From NCBI RefSeq assembly GCF_004331415.1, contig NZ_SJOP01000002.1:62001-126000 (forward strand): a DNA stretch of 64,000 nt, read 5' to 3'. The position numbers were made by a program, and so were the translations under genes. The first letter of the stretch is position 1. The number at the start of each line of letters is the position of its first letter. Shown here in pieces: positions 10,131 to 19,819 of this stretch. The stretch comes from Kosakonia quasisacchari. Lineage in GTDB: Bacteria > Pseudomonadota > Gammaproteobacteria > Enterobacterales > Enterobacteriaceae. The notes under the pieces are model-generated. The model was not told the DNA's origin and made no database searches. It worked only from the letters and a program-made list of their open reading frames with translations.

Positions 10131-10562
10131 ATGGCTATTGAACGTACTTTTTCCATCATTAAACCGAACGCGGTGGCAAAAAACGTTATTGGCGGCATCT
10201 TCTCTCGCTTTGAAGCGGCAGGGTTCAAAATTGTTGGCACCAAAATGCTGCACCTGACCGTTGAGCAGGCGCGCGGTTTCTATGCCGAGCACGAAGGTCG
10301 CCCGTTCTTTGACGGTCTGGTTGAATTCATGACCTCCGGCCCGATCGTTGTTTCCGTACTGGAAGGTGAAAACGCGGTGCAGCGTCACCGTGACCTGCTG
10401 GGCGCAACCAACCCGGCTAACGCGCTGGCAGGTACCCTGCGTGCTGACTACGCGGACAGCTTCACCGAGAACGGCACCCACGGTTCTGACTCCGTTGAAT
10501 CTGCTGCGCGTGAAATCGCCTACTTCTTCGCCGAAGGCGAAGTGTGCCCGCGCACCCGTTAA
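10131..10562 (+). CDS. ndk: Nucleoside diphosphate kinase
   Basis: Cytoplasmic enzyme that moves the gamma-phosphate of ATP to other nucleoside diphosphates, balancing NTP and dNTP pools. The 143 residues equal the E. coli length. The phospho-histidine is His117 in NGTHGSDS, and the N-terminal [12 protein letters not shown] is the standard family opening. It has its own promoter upstream and a strong hairpin terminator between it and rlmN. Confidence 0.98.
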   Translation: MAIERTFSIIKPNAVAKNVIGGIFSRFEAAGFKIVGTKMLHLTVEQARGFYAEHEGRPFFDGLVEFMTSGPIVVSVLEGENAVQRHRDLLGATNPANALAGTLRADYADSFTENGTHGSDSVESAAREIAYFFAEGEVCPRTR

Positions 10563-10654
10563 TCACACGTTAAACGTGTAACGAGGTTTACACTTTAATT
10601 TGTGAAAAGCCGCGTGCAAACGTGGTATCTGTGCGTCAGAATTTGTACAATGCT

Positions 10655-10697
10655 GCGCCCCAGGATGAGCCGACGCTTTCCTGGGGCGCTTCTTTTT
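10655..10697 (+). terminator. Rho-independent terminator after ndk
   Basis: An 11-base-pair GC-rich stem (10655-10665 with 10679-10689), a 13-base loop and a run of T (TTCTTTTT) form a strong intrinsic terminator about 90 bases after the ndk stop and 45 bases before rlmN. Confidence 0.85.
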
Positions 10698-10743
10698 AAC
10701 CCTCCACGGGCCACAACGTGTAATAACGAGGCCGGAATACATT

Positions 10744-11910
10744 ATGACTGAACAAATTGTCATGCCTGAGAACGACGCTCTCACGGTGCCAAACAAAGAT
10801 GCAAAAATTAACCTGCTGGATTTAAACCGTCAGCAGATGCGTGAATTTTTCAAAAACTTAGGCGAAAAACCCTTCCGCGCCGATCAGGTGATGAAGTGGA
10901 TGTACCACTATTGCAGCGACGACTTTGATGAGATGACCGACATCAACAAAGTGCTGCGCAACAAATTAAAAGACGTCGCCGAAATTCGTGCGCCGGAAGT
11001 GGTGGAAGAACAACGCTCCTCCGACGGCACCATCAAGTGGGCGATTGCCGTGGGCGATCAGCGCGTTGAAACCGTCTACATCCCGGAAGAGGATCGCGCA
11101 ACGTTGTGCGTTTCTTCCCAGGTGGGTTGTGCGCTGGAGTGTAAATTCTGCTCCACTGCTCAGCAGGGCTTTAACCGTAACCTGCGCGTTTCGGAAATTA
11201 TCGGCCAGGTGTGGCGCGCGGCGAAAATTATCGGCGCGGCGAAAGTCACCGGTAACCGCCCCATTACCAACGTGGTGATGATGGGCATGGGCGAGCCGTT
11301 GCTCAACCTGACCAACGTCGTTCCGGCGATGGAAATTATGCTGGATGATTTTGGCTTTGGGCTCTCCAAACGCCGCGTTACGCTTTCCACCTCCGGCGTG
11401 GTTCCGGCGCTGGATAAACTGGGCGATATGATCGACGTTGCGCTGGCCATCTCTCTGCATGCGCCAAACGACGAGATTCGCGATGAAATTGTACCGATCA
11501 ATAAAAAGTACAACATCGAGACGTTCCTCGCCTCCGTACGTCGTTATCTGGAAAAATCCAACGCTAACCAGGGCCGTGTGACTATCGAGTATGTGATGCT
11601 GGATCACGTTAACGATGGCACTGAACATGCGCACCAGTTGGCGGAGTTGCTGAAAGATACGCCGTGTAAGATCAACCTGATCCCATGGAACCCGTTCCCG
11701 GGCGCGCCGTATGGCCGAAGCTCTAACAGCCGTATCGATCGCTTCTGTAAGGTGCTGATGAGTTATGGTTTCACCACTATCGTGCGTAAAACGCGTGGCG
11801 ATGATATCGATGCCGCGTGTGGTCAGTTGGCGGGGGATGTGATTGACCGTACCAAACGTACGATGCGTAAGCGTATGCAGGGCGAGCCTATTGAGATCAA
11901 GGCACTATAA
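10744..11910 (+). CDS. rlmN: 23S rRNA/tRNA C2-adenosine methyltransferase (radical SAM)
   Basis: Methylates C2 of A2503 in 23S rRNA and A37 of some tRNAs. The radical SAM cluster motif CxxxCxxC is Cys129, Cys133 and Cys136. Cys122 and Cys359 occupy the positions of the two catalytic cysteines known from E. coli (118 and 355, with a four-residue offset from a longer N-terminus). The length is 388 residues against 384 in E. coli. It sits between ndk and rodZ as in other enterics. Confidence 0.97.
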   Translation: MTEQIVMPENDALTVPNKDAKINLLDLNRQQMREFFKNLGEKPFRADQVMKWMYHYCSDDFDEMTDINKVLRNKLKDVAEIRAPEVVEEQRSSDGTIKWAIAVGDQRVETVYIPEEDRATLCVSSQVGCALECKFCSTAQQGFNRNLRVSEIIGQVWRAAKIIGAAKVTGNRPITNVVMMGMGEPLLNLTNVVPAMEIMLDDFGFGLSKRRVTLSTSGVVPALDKLGDMIDVALAISLHAPNDEIRDEIVPINKKYNIETFLASVRRYLEKSNANQGRVTIEYVMLDHVNDGTEHAHQLAELLKDTPCKINLIPWNPFPGAPYGRSSNSRIDRFCKVLMSYGFTTIVRKTRGDDIDAACGQLAGDVIDRTKRTMRKRMQGEPIEIKAL

Positions 11911-11964
11911 TCATCAGTTGCAGCGCGAAGAATATGCTGCATTTTGTGGAAATGTCGAATATTT

Positions 11965-11984
11965 GGCCTGTACACATACAGGCC
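11965..11984 (+). terminator. Hairpin downstream of rlmN, possible terminator
   Basis: A perfect eight-base-pair stem GGCCTGTA/TACAGGCC with loop CACA lies 55 bases after the rlmN stop. The sequence after it is AT-rich but lacks a T run, so intrinsic termination is uncertain. Confidence 0.4.
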
Positions 11985-12094
11985 ATTAATAATTACGGTG
12001 CGTTTCTCCTGACTTTAAGGCAGTATGTAGTGATGGAACAACGGCTTAGCAAAAAGTGCTGAAAGCTGTTCTGTTATGACGAGCCTGACAGTCC

Positions 12095-12130
12095 TATACT
12101 GTGGGCCAGGTTTAACCGACCCGGTTTTTT
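12095..12130 (+). promoter_or_regulatory. Candidate rodZ promoter and leader hairpin
   Basis: A -10-like TATACT (12095-12100) has no good -35 partner. It is followed in the transcribed leader by a short stem (AACCG 12114-12118 with CGGTT 12122-12126) running into six T residues. This looks like a small terminator or attenuator about 70 bases before rodZ. The stem is only five pairs, so the call is weak. Confidence 0.3.
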
Positions 12131-12201
12131 CGCGGCGCGTGTAGGCATTGCGGTTATGCGCGCCTGAATGTTTAATTTTCACGTACCAGTAGTTGTAGCG
12201 A

Positions 12202-13209
12202 ATGAATACTGAAGCCACTCACGACCAAAATGAAGCACAAACCACTGGCGTACGTCTGCGCAACGCCCGTGAACAACTTGGACTCAGCCAGCAAGCGGTT
12301 GCAGAGCGCTTGTGCCTGAAGGTTTCCACGGTACGCGATATCGAAGAGGACAGATCACCCGCCGATCTGGCTTCGACTTTTGTACGCGGTTATATCCGCT
12401 CCTATGCCCGCCTGGTGCACATTCCTGAAGAAGAGCTGCTGCCGATTCTTGAAAAACAAGCACCGGTCAGAGCGGCAAAAGTTGCGCCGATGCAAACTTT
12501 TGCTTTAGGCAAGCCGCGTAAAAAACGCAGTGGCTGGATGATGAGTTTCATCACCTGGCTGGTGTTTTTGGTTGCAATCGGCCTGACGGGCGCATGGTGG
12601 TGGGATAACCACAAAGCGCAGCAGGAAGAGATCACCAACATGGCGGATCAATCTTCTGCGGAACTGAATGCGAGCAACAGCAACGCGCAAAGCGTACCGC
12701 TGAATAACGACACTGCAGCAGCAGACCCGGTTGATAATTCCGGCACGCCTGTCGAAGCGCCTGCACCGTCGGCAACGGCGCAAAAGCCAGCCTCCAGCGC
12801 GCCGCAGGCACCTGCTAATACCGCAAACCAGAACACCGTTGTTGCACCGTCGCAGGCGAATGTCGACGCCATGCAGCAGCCTGTTGCTCCAGCGAACACG
12901 GCGCAGTTACCGACCAACCAGGCCGGTGTTGCGGGTGCGCAAGCGGATACCAATACGTTGGTAATGAACTTCACTGCCGATTGCTGGCTGGAAGTGAGCG
13001 ATGCCACCGGGAAAAAATTATTCAGTGGAATGCAACGTAAAGATGCCACGCTCAATTTAACCGGCCAGGCGCCATATAAGCTGAAAATTGGCGCGCCGTC
13101 AGCCGTTCAGATTCAGTATCAGGGTAAACCTGTCGATCTGAGTCGTTTTATCAGAACTAACCAGGTTGCGCGTCTGACCGTCAATGCCGAACAATCAGCA
13201 GCACAGTAA
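12202..13209 (+). CDS. rodZ: Cytoskeleton protein RodZ
   Basis: Inner-membrane partner of MreB that helps set rod shape. The N-terminal cytoplasmic part (about 15-80) is an XRE-type helix-turn-helix ([20 protein letters not shown]). One membrane segment lies at about 112-133, then a Ser/Ala/Pro/Gln-rich periplasmic linker (about 145-250) and the C-terminal beta-domain that begins near [12 protein letters not shown]. The length (335 residues) matches E. coli (337). The stop lies 26 bases before ispG, so the two are probably co-transcribed. Confidence 0.95.
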   Translation: MNTEATHDQNEAQTTGVRLRNAREQLGLSQQAVAERLCLKVSTVRDIEEDRSPADLASTFVRGYIRSYARLVHIPEEELLPILEKQAPVRAAKVAPMQTFALGKPRKKRSGWMMSFITWLVFLVAIGLTGAWWWDNHKAQQEEITNMADQSSAELNASNSNAQSVPLNNDTAAADPVDNSGTPVEAPAPSATAQKPASSAPQAPANTANQNTVVAPSQANVDAMQQPVAPANTAQLPTNQAGVAGAQADTNTLVMNFTADCWLEVSDATGKKLFSGMQRKDATLNLTGQAPYKLKIGAPSAVQIQYQGKPVDLSRFIRTNQVARLTVNAEQSAAQ

Positions 13210-13235
13210 CAGACGGGCAACGCGGGAGATTTTTC

Positions 13236-14354
13236 ATGCATAACCAGGCCCCGATTCAGCGTCGGAAATCGAAACGGATTTACGTTGGTAATGTGCCCAT
13301 TGGCGATGGCGCGCCCATCGCCGTGCAGTCCATGACAAACACCCGTACCACGGATGTTGAAGCTACGGTCAATCAAATCAAAGCGCTTGAGCGCGTCGGC
13401 GCAGATATTGTCCGCGTCTCCGTCCCGACCATGGACGCGGCGGAAGCGTTCAAGTTGATCAAACAGCAAGTGAATGTCCCGCTGGTTGCGGACATCCATT
13501 TTGACTATCGCATCGCGCTCAAAGTTGCCGAATATGGCGTTGACTGCCTGCGTATTAATCCCGGTAACATTGGCAACGAAGAGCGTATTCGCACCGTTGT
13601 TGATTGCGCGCGCGATAAAAATATCCCGATTCGCATCGGCGTTAACGCCGGTTCGCTGGAAAAAGATCTGCAAGAAAAGTATGGCGAGCCAACGCCGCAA
13701 GCGCTGCTTGAATCCGCCATGCGCCATGTCGATCATCTTGATCGCCTTAATTTCGATCAGTTCAAAGTCAGCGTGAAAGCGTCGGACGTCTTCCTCGCTG
13801 TTGAATCCTATCGCCTGCTGGCAAAACAGATCGAACAGCCGCTGCACCTTGGCATCACCGAAGCCGGTGGCGCGCGCGCAGGTGCGGTGAAATCCGCGAT
13901 TGGTCTGGGGTTGCTACTTTCTGAAGGTATTGGTGACACGCTGCGTATTTCGCTGGCTGCCGATCCGGTGGAGGAGATCAAAGTTGGTTTTGATATCCTG
14001 AAATCGCTGCGCATTCGCTCGCGTGGGATTAACTTTATCGCCTGCCCGACCTGTTCCCGTCAGGAGTTTGACGTTATCGGTACGGTCAACGCCCTTGAAC
14101 AGCGGCTGGAAGATATCATCACGCCGATGGATGTCTCCATTATCGGTTGCGTGGTGAATGGCCCTGGTGAAGCGCTGGTTTCCACGCTGGGTGTGACCGG
14201 CGGCAACAAGAAAAGCGGCCTGTATGAAGATGGCGTGCGCAAAGACCGTCTGGATAACAGCGATATGATTAGCCAGCTTGAAGCCCGCATTCGCGCGAAA
14301 GCGTCGATTCTGGATGAAGCGCGTCGTATCGATGTGCAACAGGTAGAAAAATAA
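13236..14354 (+). CDS. ispG: 4-hydroxy-3-methylbut-2-enyl diphosphate synthase (flavodoxin)
   Basis: Iron-sulfur enzyme of the MEP isoprenoid pathway that converts MEcPP to HMBPP. The 372 residues equal E. coli IspG. The [4Fe-4S] ligands are Cys270 and Cys273 (ACPTC) and Cys305 ([10 protein letters not shown]), with Glu312 completing the cluster site. The TIM-barrel half begins near residue 10 with the [15 protein letters not shown] opening. Confidence 0.98.
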   Translation: MHNQAPIQRRKSKRIYVGNVPIGDGAPIAVQSMTNTRTTDVEATVNQIKALERVGADIVRVSVPTMDAAEAFKLIKQQVNVPLVADIHFDYRIALKVAEYGVDCLRINPGNIGNEERIRTVVDCARDKNIPIRIGVNAGSLEKDLQEKYGEPTPQALLESAMRHVDHLDRLNFDQFKVSVKASDVFLAVESYRLLAKQIEQPLHLGITEAGGARAGAVKSAIGLGLLLSEGIGDTLRISLAADPVEEIKVGFDILKSLRIRSRGINFIACPTCSRQEFDVIGTVNALEQRLEDIITPMDVSIIGCVVNGPGEALVSTLGVTGGNKKSGLYEDGVRKDRLDNSDMISQLEARIRAKASILDEARRIDVQQVEK

Positions 14355-14387
14355 GGTTGCTGGGAAGCAGCAGGCTTCCCGTGTATG

Positions 14388-14442
14388 ATGAACCCGCCCG
14401 GCGCGACCCGCAGTTCGTCGCGGCCCCGAGGGTTCATTTTTT
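14388..14442 (+). terminator. Branched hairpin with T run in the hisS leader
   Basis: ATGAACCC (14388-14395) pairs with GGGTTCAT (14430-14437) and is followed by a T run to 14442. Inside it, CGCGAC (14402-14407) pairs with GTCGCG (14417-14422). It lies only 21 bases before the hisS start, so it can act as the ispG-side terminator or as an attenuator-like leader of hisS. No leader peptide rich in His was seen. Confidence 0.65.
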
Positions 14443-14463
14443 GTATTAATAAAGAGAATAAAC

Positions 14464-15738
14464 GTGGCAAAAAATATTCAAGCCATTCGCGGCATGAACG
14501 ATTATCTGCCTGGCGAGACCGCCATCTGGCAGCGCATTGAAGGCGCTTTAAAAAACGTGCTCGGCAGCTACGGTTACAGTGAAATCCGTTTGCCGATTGT
14601 AGAGCAGACCCCGTTATTCAAACGCGCGATCGGTGAAGTGACCGACGTGGTTGAAAAAGAGATGTATACCTTTGACGATCGCAATGGCGACAGCCTGACA
14701 CTGCGTCCCGAAGGTACTGCGGGCTGCGTACGCGCCGGCATCGAACATGGTCTGCTGTACAATCAGGAACAGCGCTTGTGGTACGTCGGACCGATGTTCC
14801 GCTACGAGCGTCCGCAGAAAGGGCGCTACCGTCAGTTCCATCAGTTGGGTGTGGAAGTGTTTGGCCTGCAAGGGCCGGATATCGATGCCGAGCTGATTAT
14901 GCTTACCGCCCGCTGGTGGCGCGAGCTGGGTATTGCTTCTAGCGTTGCCCTTGAGCTCAACTCTATTGGCTCGCTCGAAGCGCGTACGACCTATCGCGAT
15001 GCGTTAGTGGCTTTCCTTGAGCAGCATAAAGATAAGCTGGACGAAGACTGCTTGCGTCGTATGTATACCAACCCGTTGCGTGTGCTGGATACCAAAAACC
15101 AGGACATTCAGGCGTTGCTGAACGATGCCCCGAAACTGGGGGATTACCTTGATGATGAGTCCCGCGAACACTTCGCTGGCCTTTGCGCATTCCTTGATGC
15201 GGCAGGTATCGCTTATACGGTGAACCAGCGTCTGGTGCGTGGTTTGGATTACTACAATCGCACTGTTTTCGAATGGGTCACCACAAGTCTGGGCGCGCAA
15301 GGCACCGTTTGCGCAGGCGGTCGTTATGACGGCCTGGTTGAGCAGCTTGGCGGTCGCGCGACTCCGGCGGTTGGCTTCGCAATGGGCCTTGAACGACTTG
15401 TTTTGTTAGTTCAGGCAGTTAATCCGGAATTTAAAGCAGAATCCGTTGTCGATATATACCTGGTGGCGTCTGGCGCCAATATGCAATCCGCTGCTATGCA
15501 GTTGGGTGAACAGGTGCGCGATGCGTTACCTGGCGTACGGCTGATGATGAACCACGGCGGCGGCAATTTTAAAAAGCAGTTTGCCCGCGCGGACAAGTGG
15601 GGCGCTCGCGTCGCACTGGTGCTCGGCGAAACTGAAATTGCCGACGGTAATGTTGTGGTGAAGGATTTACGCTCTGGTGAGCAGAGTACGGTAACGCAGG
15701 AGAGCGTTGCGGCGCATTTGCGCACACTACTGGGCTAA
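14464..15738 (+). CDS. hisS: Histidyl-tRNA synthetase
   Basis: Class II aminoacyl-tRNA synthetase charging tRNA-His. The histidine-specific motif [15 protein letters not shown] is present with catalytic Arg259, together with GGRYDGL and the motif 2 stretch [16 protein letters not shown]. The length of 424 equals E. coli HisS. It starts with ATG in [14 protein letters not shown], the standard N-terminus. yfgM follows after 36 bases. Confidence 0.98.
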   Translation: MAKNIQAIRGMNDYLPGETAIWQRIEGALKNVLGSYGYSEIRLPIVEQTPLFKRAIGEVTDVVEKEMYTFDDRNGDSLTLRPEGTAGCVRAGIEHGLLYNQEQRLWYVGPMFRYERPQKGRYRQFHQLGVEVFGLQGPDIDAELIMLTARWWRELGIASSVALELNSIGSLEARTTYRDALVAFLEQHKDKLDEDCLRRMYTNPLRVLDTKNQDIQALLNDAPKLGDYLDDESREHFAGLCAFLDAAGIAYTVNQRLVRGLDYYNRTVFEWVTTSLGAQGTVCAGGRYDGLVEQLGGRATPAVGFAMGLERLVLLVQAVNPEFKAESVVDIYLVASGANMQSAAMQLGEQVRDALPGVRLMMNHGGGNFKKQFARADKWGARVALVLGETEIADGNVVVKDLRSGEQSTVTQESVAAHLRTLLG

Positions 15739-15774
15739 TCTCCCCGGTGAATTATCGTTAAGGAGAAGGACTGC

Positions 15775-16395
15775 GTGGAAATTTACGAAAACGAAAACGA
15801 CCAGGTAGACGCGATTAAGCGCTTCTTTGCCGAGAATGGTAAAGCGCTGGCCGTTGGCGTCGTTTTGGGTATTGGTGCGCTGGTTGGCTGGCGCTACTGG
15901 AACGGCCATCAGGCGGACACGGCGAGAGCTTCTTCACAGGCCTATGAAAATGCGGTTGCCGCGCTTTCGGCAGACAAACCAGAATCGTTCACAGCGGCGG
16001 AAAAATTTGCAGCTGACAACAAAAACGCCTACGGCGCGCTGGCGTCGCTGGAGCTGGCGCAGCAATTCGTTGAGAAAAACGAGCTGGATAAAGCCGCTGC
16101 TCAGTTGCAACAGGGGCTGGCTGCGACGAATGATGAAAATCTCAAGTCGATAATCAATGTGCGCCTGGCGCGCATCCAGGTACAGCAAAAGCAACAAGAC
16201 GCTGCGCTGAAAACGCTGGATGCGGTTAAAGCGGAAAGCTGGTCAGCGATTGTTGCCGATCTGCGCGGCGAAGCACTGCTGAGCAAAGGCGATAAACAAG
16301 GCGCGCGCACCGCATGGGAAAACGGCATTAAAAACAATGCTTCTCCTGCGCTGAGTGAAATGATGCAGATGAAAATCAATAATTTGTCCATCTAA
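15775..16395 (+). CDS. yfgM: Periplasmic chaperone YfgM, SecYEG/PpiD-associated
   Basis: Inner-membrane protein with a short cytoplasmic N-terminus, one membrane segment (about 23-42, ALAVGVVLGIGALVGW) and a helical, TPR-like periplasmic domain. In E. coli it joins PpiD at the Sec translocon and helps hand over envelope proteins. It is 206 residues long with a GTG start preceded by AAGGAGAAGGA. It lies ten bases upstream of bamB. Confidence 0.93.
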   Translation: MEIYENENDQVDAIKRFFAENGKALAVGVVLGIGALVGWRYWNGHQADTARASSQAYENAVAALSADKPESFTAAEKFAADNKNAYGALASLELAQQFVEKNELDKAAAQLQQGLAATNDENLKSIINVRLARIQVQQKQQDAALKTLDAVKAESWSAIVADLRGEALLSKGDKQGARTAWENGIKNNASPALSEMMQMKINNLSI

Positions 16396-16405
16396 GAGGG
16401 ACCCG

Positions 16406-17584
16406 ATGCAATTGCGTAAATTACTTCTGCCAGGGCTGCTTTCCGTCACGCTTTTGAGCGGCTGTTCCCTGTTTAACAGCGAAGAAGATGTTGTCAAAAT
16501 GTCCCCGTTGCCGGTGGTTGAAAACCAGTTCACACCGACTACGTCATGGAGCACCTCCGTTGGCAACGGTATCGGTGATTTCTACTCTCATCTGCATCCA
16601 GCGTTTGCTGATGGCGTGGTTTACGCCGCCGATCGTCATGGTGTAGTGAAAGCGGTTAGCATCGATGATGGGCATGAAATTTGGTCGGTAAATCTGGCTG
16701 AAAAAGATGGCTGGTTCTCCACGCGCGCCGCACTGCTTTCCGGCGGTGTGACGGTTTCCGGCGGTCATGTGTATGTGGGCAGCGAAAAAGCGCAGGTTTA
16801 CGCGCTGAATACCAGCGATGGTTCGCAAGCGTGGAAAACCAAAGTTGCCGGTGAAGCGCTTTCTCGCCCGGTAGTGAGCGACGGTTTAGTGCTGATCCAC
16901 ACCAGCAACGGACAGTTGCAGGCGCTGAACGAAAGCGATGGTGCAACTAAATGGACCGTCAACCTCGATATGCCTGCACTTTCTCTGCGCGGTGAATCCG
17001 CGCCAACTTCTGCCTTTGGCGCTGCCATTGTCGGTGGTGATAACGGTCGTGTAAGTGCGGTGTTGATGCAGCAGGGCCAGATGATTTGGCAACAACGCAT
17101 CTCCCAGGCCAACGGCCCGACAGAAATCGATCGTCTGAGCGATGTCGATACCACGCCAGTTGTCGTTGGCAACGTGGTTTATGCGCTGGCCTATAACGGC
17201 AACATGACGGCGCTGGATCTGCGTAGCGGCCAGATTATGTGGAAACGCGAGCTGGGCTCAGTAAGCGATTTTGTGGTTGATGGTAACCGCATTTACATTA
17301 TCGACCAGAACGATCGCGTACTGGCGTTGACCACCGATGGTGGCGTAACGCTGTGGACACAAAGTGATCTGCTGCACCGTAACCTTACCGCTCCGGCGTT
17401 GTATAATGGTTACATTGTAACAGGCGATAGCGAAGGCTATGTGCACTGGATTAACGTTGAAGACGGACGCTTTGTCGCGCAGCAGAAAGTTGACAGCTCT
17501 GGTTTCCTGACCGAGCCGGTCGTTGCCGGTGGCAAACTGCTGATCCAGGCAAAAGACGGTACACTGTACGCCCTTTCGCGCTAA
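16406..17584 (+). CDS. bamB: Outer membrane assembly lipoprotein BamB
   Basis: Lipoprotein of the BAM complex that inserts beta-barrel proteins in the outer membrane. The signal peptide ends in the lipobox LLSGC (Cys20) followed by Ser, consistent with outer-membrane sorting. The rest is an eight-bladed PQQ-like beta-propeller, seen as repeated G-x-V/L-Y-A-L-D/N and G-x-x-x-W units. The length of 392 equals E. coli BamB. It is preceded by yfgM and followed by a terminator. Confidence 0.97.
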   Translation: MQLRKLLLPGLLSVTLLSGCSLFNSEEDVVKMSPLPVVENQFTPTTSWSTSVGNGIGDFYSHLHPAFADGVVYAADRHGVVKAVSIDDGHEIWSVNLAEKDGWFSTRAALLSGGVTVSGGHVYVGSEKAQVYALNTSDGSQAWKTKVAGEALSRPVVSDGLVLIHTSNGQLQALNESDGATKWTVNLDMPALSLRGESAPTSAFGAAIVGGDNGRVSAVLMQQGQMIWQQRISQANGPTEIDRLSDVDTTPVVVGNVVYALAYNGNMTALDLRSGQIMWKRELGSVSDFVVDGNRIYIIDQNDRVLALTTDGGVTLWTQSDLLHRNLTAPALYNGYIVTGDSEGYVHWINVEDGRFVAQQKVDSSGFLTEPVVAGGKLLIQAKDGTLYALSR

Positions 17585-17612
17585 GCGCGTCGGGTTTGTC
17601 GCTCCTGAAAGA

Positions 17613-17647
17613 CGGCTCCTGTTGCAGGAGCCGTTTTCCTGTTTTTA
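17613..17647 (+). terminator. Rho-independent terminator after bamB
   Basis: A nine-base-pair stem CGGCTCCTG/CAGGAGCCG (17613-17621 with 17625-17633) has a three-base loop, then TTTTCCTGTTTTT. It separates bamB from der, which starts 58 bases later. Confidence 0.85.
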
Positions 17648-17705
17648 AAACGGCGTGCAACCCGCGACGTTTTGCTAATGAATTTTCTGTAATGAGGCTT
17701 TAAAC

Positions 17706-19181
17706 ATGGTACCTGTGGTCGCGCTTGTCGGGCGCCCTAATGTTGGAAAATCCACGCTATTTAACCGTTTAACACGCACCCGTGATGCGCTGGTGGCGGA
17801 TTTCCCGGGTCTGACTCGTGACCGTAAGTACGGTCGTGCTGAAGTTGAAGGCCGCGAATTTATCTGTATTGATACCGGTGGTATCGATGGCACCGAAGAC
17901 GGCGTGGAAACGCGTATGGCGGAACAGTCGCTGCTGGCGATTGAAGAAGCCGATGTCGTGCTGTTTATGGTCGATGCGCGCGCGGGGCTGATGCCTGCCG
18001 ATTCGGCCATCGCTAAGCATCTGCGTTCACGCGAAAAACCGACCTTCCTGGTGGCGAATAAAACCGACGGTATGGATCCGGATCAGGCAACGGCAGATTT
18101 TTACTCCCTTGGTCTGGGGGAAATCCACGCTATCGCCGCTTCCCACGGCCGCGGTGTCACCAGCCTGCTGGAACACGTGCTGATGCCGTGGATGGATGAG
18201 CTGAATCCGCCGGAAGTTGTGGACGAAGAGGCGGAATACTGGGCGCAGTTCGAAGCCAACGAAAACGGCGAGCAAGAAGAGCCGGAAGACGATTTTAACC
18301 CGCAGGATCTGCCGATTAAGCTGGCTATCGTGGGGCGTCCGAACGTCGGTAAGTCTACACTCACTAACCGCATTCTCGGTGAAGACCGCGTGGTGGTGTA
18401 CGACATGCCCGGCACCACGCGCGACAGCATCTATATTCCGATGCAGCGTGATGAGCGTGAGTACATACTTATCGACACCGCCGGTGTGCGTAAGCGTGGC
18501 AAAATCACCGACGTGGTAGAAAAGTTCTCAGTTATCAAAACCCTGCAAGCGATTGAAGACGCTAACGTCGTGCTGCTGGTTATTGATGCCCGTGAAGGCA
18601 TTTCGGATCAGGATTTATCACTGCTCGGCTTTATTCTTAACAGCGGTCGTTCGCTGGTCATCGTCGTCAACAAGTGGGACGGCCTGAGCCAGGAAGTAAA
18701 AGAGCAGGTAAAAGAGACGCTGGACTATCGTCTGGGCTTTATCGACTTCGCCCGCGTGCACTTTATCTCTGCGCTGCACGGCAGCGGCGTCGGCAACCTG
18801 TTTGAATCCGTTCGCGAAGCTTATGACAGCTCAACCCGCCGTGTGAGCACCGCGCTGTTGACGCGGATTATGAACATGGCGGCAGAAGATCATCAGCCGC
18901 CGCTGGTGCGTGGCCGTCGCGTGAAGCTGAAATATGCCCACGCCGGTGGTTATAACCCGCCGATTGTGGTGATTCACGGCAACCAGGTGAAAGACCTGCC
19001 AGACTCCTACAAGCGCTATTTGATGAACTACTTCCGCAAATCATTGGATGTGATGGGGACGCCAATCCGTATTCAGTTCAAAGAGGGCGAAAACCCGTTT
19101 GCTGAAAAACGGAACACCCTGACGCCGAACCAGCTGCGTAAACGTAAACGCCTGATTAAGCACATCAAAAAAGGTAAGTAA
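17706..19181 (+). CDS. der: GTPase Der, ribosome assembly
   Basis: Essential GTPase with two tandem G domains that aids 50S ribosomal subunit maturation. The G1 motif GRPNVGKST occurs twice, near residues 8-16 and 210-218. NKTD and NKWD are the two G4 motifs. An acidic linker (about 170-200) joins the domains, and a KH-like domain fills the C-terminus (about 385-470), ending in a Lys/Arg-rich tail. The length of 491 agrees with E. coli (490). Confidence 0.98.
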   Translation: MVPVVALVGRPNVGKSTLFNRLTRTRDALVADFPGLTRDRKYGRAEVEGREFICIDTGGIDGTEDGVETRMAEQSLLAIEEADVVLFMVDARAGLMPADSAIAKHLRSREKPTFLVANKTDGMDPDQATADFYSLGLGEIHAIAASHGRGVTSLLEHVLMPWMDELNPPEVVDEEAEYWAQFEANENGEQEEPEDDFNPQDLPIKLAIVGRPNVGKSTLTNRILGEDRVVVYDMPGTTRDSIYIPMQRDEREYILIDTAGVRKRGKITDVVEKFSVIKTLQAIEDANVVLLVIDAREGISDQDLSLLGFILNSGRSLVIVVNKWDGLSQEVKEQVKETLDYRLGFIDFARVHFISALHGSGVGNLFESVREAYDSSTRRVSTALLTRIMNMAAEDHQPPLVRGRRVKLKYAHAGGYNPPIVVIHGNQVKDLPDSYKRYLMNYFRKSLDVMGTPIRIQFKEGENPFAEKRNTLTPNQLRKRKRLIKHIKKGK

Positions 19182-19194
19182 TCACTTGCTTAAA

Positions 19195-19218
19195 GCCCGC
19201 CGCCTGGCGGGTTTTTTA
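19195..19218 (+). terminator. Rho-independent terminator after der
   Basis: Stem CCCGCC/GGCGGG (19196-19201 with 19206-19211), loop GCCT and a six-T run lie 14 bases after the der stop. Confidence 0.85.
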
Positions 19219-19265
19219 TTGCCAGCGGTGTATGATAAACGCCGTTAAAAATTAAGGAGCGCCTT

Positions 19266-19481
19266 ATGGATCTTACATGCCCGGCTTGCCATAACCCGTT
19301 GCAAGTAGTGGGAACACATGCTCACTGCGACAGCTGCGGCAAAGACATTGAAGTACAAGCTCATTGCCCGGAGTGCCATCAACCTCTGGAAGTATTAAAA
19401 GCCTGCGGCGCGGTGGACTTTTTCTGCCAACACGGCCACGGGCTGATTTCGAAAAAACGTGTTGAATTTACGCTGCTTTAA
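19266..19481 (+). CDS. yfgJ: Zinc-ribbon protein YfgJ
   Basis: Small (71 residues) protein of unknown function, conserved beside der in enterics. Eight cysteines form zinc-binding pairs: Cys5/Cys8, Cys21/Cys24, Cys34/Cys37 and Cys47/Cys54. An AAGGAG ribosome-binding site lies seven to eight bases before the ATG. Its last four bases overlap the end of the convergent emfourin-like gene. Confidence 0.9.
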   Translation: MDLTCPACHNPLQVVGTHAHCDSCGKDIEVQAHCPECHQPLEVLKACGAVDFFCQHGHGLISKKRVEFTLL

Positions 19482-19819
19482 GGTTTGCAAATACAATCTT
19501 CCCCTTCGCGCCACAGTTCGACAAACGACGGTGGCGCTTTGCTTTCCGGGATAAGCAGCAGCACATCCGTTTGTTGGGTGGTCCAGGTGATCTGCAAACG
19601 GTAGAAGCGCTGATCGCCACGGCCCGGTGAGTCCGGCTGGCCTGGCGGCTCTGCCAGCGGGAGCGTCTGGTGCAAAATATCCACCAGCCGCTGGCGCTGT
19701 TCCGCATTGAGTTGTGCGATGACAATTTTTCGCGCGCCGCTCAGTTTGGGAATGTAAGCCAGTCCGCCCTCACGGGCTAACTCGACCACTGCGTCGTCGG
19801 TTAATTCGGGTTCGTTCAT
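19478..19819 (-). CDS. Emfourin-like inhibitor of protealysin
   Basis: A 113-residue protein encoded right after, and overlapping, the protealysin-like gene. Its sequence and position match the emfourin (M4in) family, described in Serratia as a tight protein inhibitor of protealysin. The likely role is to keep the cytoplasmic M4 protease inactive. Two adjacent ATG codons can start it: one at 19822 (ATGA overlap with the protease stop, four bases after GGAG) and one at 19819 (seven bases after GGAG, chosen). Either way translation is coupled to the protease. Short GGxxYIP and RFYRLQITW stretches are visible. Family identity rests on context plus memory of the family, not on a search. Confidence 0.75.
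   Translation of the reverse strand: MNEPELTDDAVVELAREGGLAYIPKLSGARKIVIAQLNAEQRQRLVDILHQTLPLAEPPGQPDSPGRGDQRFYRLQITWTTQQTDVLLLIPESKAPPSFVELWREGEDCICKP

Noticed and set aside
12731..12964. Arg-rich frame inside rodZ
   Set aside because: Produced by the Ala/Pro/Gln-rich linker of RodZ read in another frame.
14357..14389. TTGCTG...TATGAT as a hisS promoter
   Set aside because: The spacer would be 21 bases, too long for sigma-70; the -10 alone is not enough.
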